64,000 nucleotides of DNA from the NCBI RefSeq assembly GCF_026262505.1, contig NC_067206.1, forward strand, positions 11,551,507 through 11,615,506. Direction: 5' to 3'. Positions 61,656 through 64,000 of this stretch are shown piece by piece; the stretch's first letter is position 1, and every line of letters starts with the position of its first letter. The position numbers and the translations under genes were made by a program. Under the pieces are notes generated by a model. It did no database searches and was not told the origin of the DNA. It saw only the letters and a list, made by a program, of their open reading frames with translations. Source of the stretch: Trichomonas vaginalis G3. Lineage: Eukaryota; Parabasalia; Trichomonadida; Trichomonadidae.

Positions 61656-61887
61656 TTAAAAGTTTTTCTGAAAGTGGAGAAGAACTTCATCTAAACTTTC
61701 ACATGACGGTTTCTTGAAGTTCTCTGTCTAAGAAGTTCAAATATTTTGTAAAGACATAGAACTTTCCTTTGTCTACACGAACAAACAAAACAGGGTCTTT
61801 CATATCGTTCAAAAGTGTGTAAAGTCCTTTATATGAAATAAAGTCTATATTATTTTTCTTCAAACATCTTTCAAGAAGTTTTGACAT
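61656..61887 (-). CDS. Small element protein, copy 3
   Basis: Counterpart of 34,362-34,592; the first 57 or so residues agree and the end differs. Confidence 0.45.
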
Positions 61888-61893
61888 TTTTAC

Positions 61894-62473
61894 TTAGCAA
61901 ATAAATTTTAATGAAATGTTGTGGTCGTCAAATATTTTTATAACGTCTGGGAAACTATACTTTAAGTTCAACGTTTCACCTCCTTTCATAACGTATATCT
62001 TGTCAATGACATTATATGAAACACCACAGCAACTAATGTCGGGTTCTATTTCTTTGATGTTTATATCGTCTGCCTCTGTCAAAAGTTTCAATAGTTCTTT
62101 CAAGACTTCATGAGGTGCAATGACATATGAGTTCACTTTTACAGGGTTGTGTTCGACCAAGTTTAACATTATACCTAAAGCTTGACAAATCTTCTCCTGA
62201 GTTTGAAGTTTGTCTTTCAGTTGTTGGTAGTCGTTTCGAATATCTGCAACAGAACTTAAGTCTCTGCTAACTTCAGGATATGTTGGTTGTTCTTTTACAG
62301 GAACAATTGTTATACCATCTTCGTCTCGTATGGTTTCCCCACTTCAACATCTCTGTCTTTGACATTGACAACAACACTTTGACTGTTTGTTTGAGTTGGT
62401 GAATTTAACTTCACATCTGCCACCGCCATTAAACCTTTGAAACACTCACGCTTCTATTTTTCGGAAATGACAT
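61894..62473 (-). pseudogene. Hypothetical protein with coiled coil, copy 3
   Basis: Counterpart of 34,599-35,180. Its C-terminal half is open and the same as copy 1. Broken in the N-terminal half. Confidence 0.48.
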
Positions 62474-62491
62474 TTTACTTAGAATAAAAAG

Positions 62492-62908
62492 ATGGACGTA
62501 TTCGAGTATCTCTTCGAATTGAAGCAGAACAAAGTTTACACACACAAACAATACAAATACATTGACAGAATAGTTCTTATACAACACAATGGTAAATGTT
62601 ATAGAATAGCAGTCTTTGCTGAACCAAATATTTTCATAAAGCAAAGAAAGTTGGTATAACTGAAATGGTGAAAGTTCTTGAAGCAGACAAAAATATAACT
62701 TCAAAACTTACAGATATTTCTAAAGGAAAGTTTATCTTACAATATTATGTCAAAACTGGCGTACTGTCAATATTTGACGGAGAGAAGTCAGTTCAAGAAC
62801 AACTTACTGACCTGCTGCAAAATCTGCTCGATGGAAGCTGTCGTTATGCAATCTGAGGAGCCCCAGCAGGTTTCATCGAACGAATCTTCAAAAGAGCATC
62901 TTCCGTGA
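62492..62908 (+). pseudogene. Hypothetical protein antisense to capsid 3' end, copy 3
   Basis: Counterpart of 35,199-35,618, with the same 3' overlap with the capsid gene. Broken. Confidence 0.45.
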
Positions 62909-64000
62909 AAAGTGCTATTGGTTTTGTAAACTTCTTTGCTCTCAGTTCATCTGGACCGTCTCTGTCACCAGTATATTGTATTTGACAGTACCAACAGTTG
63001 AAATACCACCCATAAAGTCTTCTGAGTCAGCAAATGGAATGCCAAGCCAAAAGTTTGAACGGTCTCCATTTGTATATGAGTTTTTTGACCTCCTGTATGA
63101 GTCCATACTTTCACATATGGCATAATAGAACTTTGCATTTCAGGGTTTATGGTGTTGTGAAGTTGTTGTTAAAGTTCATAGCATCTAATGTCAAGTTTGT
63201 ATATGACCTCATATCCTCAACTGTAGAATATTCTTCTCTTGGATAATATTTGCCATCTATGTTTATATGATTTTAATACCGGGGTTGTAGAAACAAGAAT
63301 AGTCATTTATAGTTCGTCTGAACAGTACAAACATAGTATCTGCATGTTTCATTGCAGTTGTTAAAGCAATATCTGTTCTTGCACCTGGGTCAGCACTTTG
63401 GTTTCCAACTTCACCTGCAAAGTCTTTGACAGATATTTGGTGTATAGGGAACATAAGTGGAACTGCAATATATTTGGCAGCTAAAGCATTTGAAATATCT
63501 GGGTCCAACATATAGACTGCAAGTCTGCTTTCTATTCTCTTGCATTCAAACTTTTCGCATGTGAACTTAACTGGGTCCCAAGCAGTTCCAGCAGCATTGA
63601 AATAATAGTTTACTTCATTGTTGAAGTTTGAGAAACCAAAGTCTAAGTCAACTTTGTCTTTGCAAAAGTCACAGAACTTGGCTCCACCAGTTCCAGCTAC
63701 AGTAATGCTGAATGGTCTTGTGTTGTGCAATGACTAAGTTATTTTTGCTTGGAGTAAGTTCGATAGAAATTTTTCCTGCCAGTTTGGCAAGTATCTTAAA
63801 AACCTGAAGATGAGGAAAGATGACAAAGGAACTCTAAGTTTCAGTTTTACTTAGTGGCAGCAGTTCCATCTGAACCAGAAAGGTTAACATAAACTCCTGG
63901 AACGTTAGGGTCAAGTCTTCTTATTTCTCAATATTTGCATACTGGTCTGTTTGTTCTCTAGCTTGTGGTTGTACTGAGTTTCTCAAAGCGAACCATTCAT
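62814..64000 (-). pseudogene. Major capsid protein, copy 3 (5' part beyond the window)
   Basis: Counterpart of 35,512-37,107; open segments include the second-barrel stretch around 63,263-63,730. It runs off the window end. Broken. Confidence 0.72.

Larger units (their letters stand above)
50243..64000 (+). mobile_element. Maverick/Polinton, copy 3 (continues past the window)
   Basis: Collinear and nearly identical with copy 1 from 23,020 to 36,708. It lacks the left third (methyltransferase, fibre, integrase) and starts inside the acidic gene before the polymerase. The window ends in the capsid gene. The polymerase and most small genes look whole; about ten breaks are seen elsewhere. Young. 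Confidence 0.87.

Overview
The window looks like nuclear DNA of a trichomonad (Parabasalia, Trichomonas/Tritrichomonas type). The reasons are intron-free genes in AT-rich DNA, TCA+1-type initiator motifs close to several start codons, a protein resembling the trichomonad initiator-binding-domain (IBD) family, and a large Maverick/Polinton element of the kind that fills trichomonad genomes. The species cannot be fixed from the sequence alone.

Positions 1-16,843 are host DNA. In order: the tail of a membrane protein (perhaps an amino-acid transporter), a doubtful small ORF, a hypothetical gene, GINS subunit Psf3 (minus) diverging from the NatA auxiliary subunit Naa15 (plus), a Gcn5/PCAF-type acetyltransferase with a bromodomain, an IBD-like protein and a small acidic coiled-coil gene. 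The Psf3/Naa15 divergent promoter carries two G+C-rich E2F-like words. Between Gcn5 and the IBD-like gene sits a 4 kb foldback structure (8,792-12,820). It has two mirror-image arms, each with a ~415 bp unique part and an array of 122 bp monomers (about 15 copies left, 9.5 right), around a 224 bp spacer. Each monomer is itself made of inverted repeats. To its right is a short, unusually G+C-rich stretch with the tails of two convergent unrecognised reading frames.

From 16,844 to the end is Maverick/Polinton DNA in three same-orientation copies. Copy 1 (16,844-39,016) has the left end, a D12-class adenine methyltransferase remnant, small structural-type proteins, a tail-fibre-like gene, integrase, protein-primed-type family B DNA polymerase, many small genes, a KilA-N protein, packaging ATPase, SF3 helicase, a candidate minor capsid protein and a double-jelly-roll-type major capsid protein. 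Copy 2 (39,016-50,242) matches copy 1 from the polymerase 3' end to the capsid gene and is very heavily broken, mainly by small length differences, which looks more like uncorrected long-read sequence than natural decay. Copy 3 (50,243 to the window end) matches copy 1 from just before the polymerase to the capsid gene; its polymerase looks whole. Copies 1 and 3 are nearly identical, so the family is young. The joins at 39,016 and 50,243 are not at element ends and need long-read confirmation.

Together the element encodes self-synthesis (polymerase, helicase), integration (integrase), virion building and packaging (capsid proteins, ATPase), possible host attachment (fibre) and probable regulation or DNA modification (KilA-N protein, methyltransferase). 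Regulatory structure is visible: a phased 22 bp array of A/T palindromes between divergent genes, palindromic AATAAA-type 3' ends between convergent genes, and a repeated gene leader.
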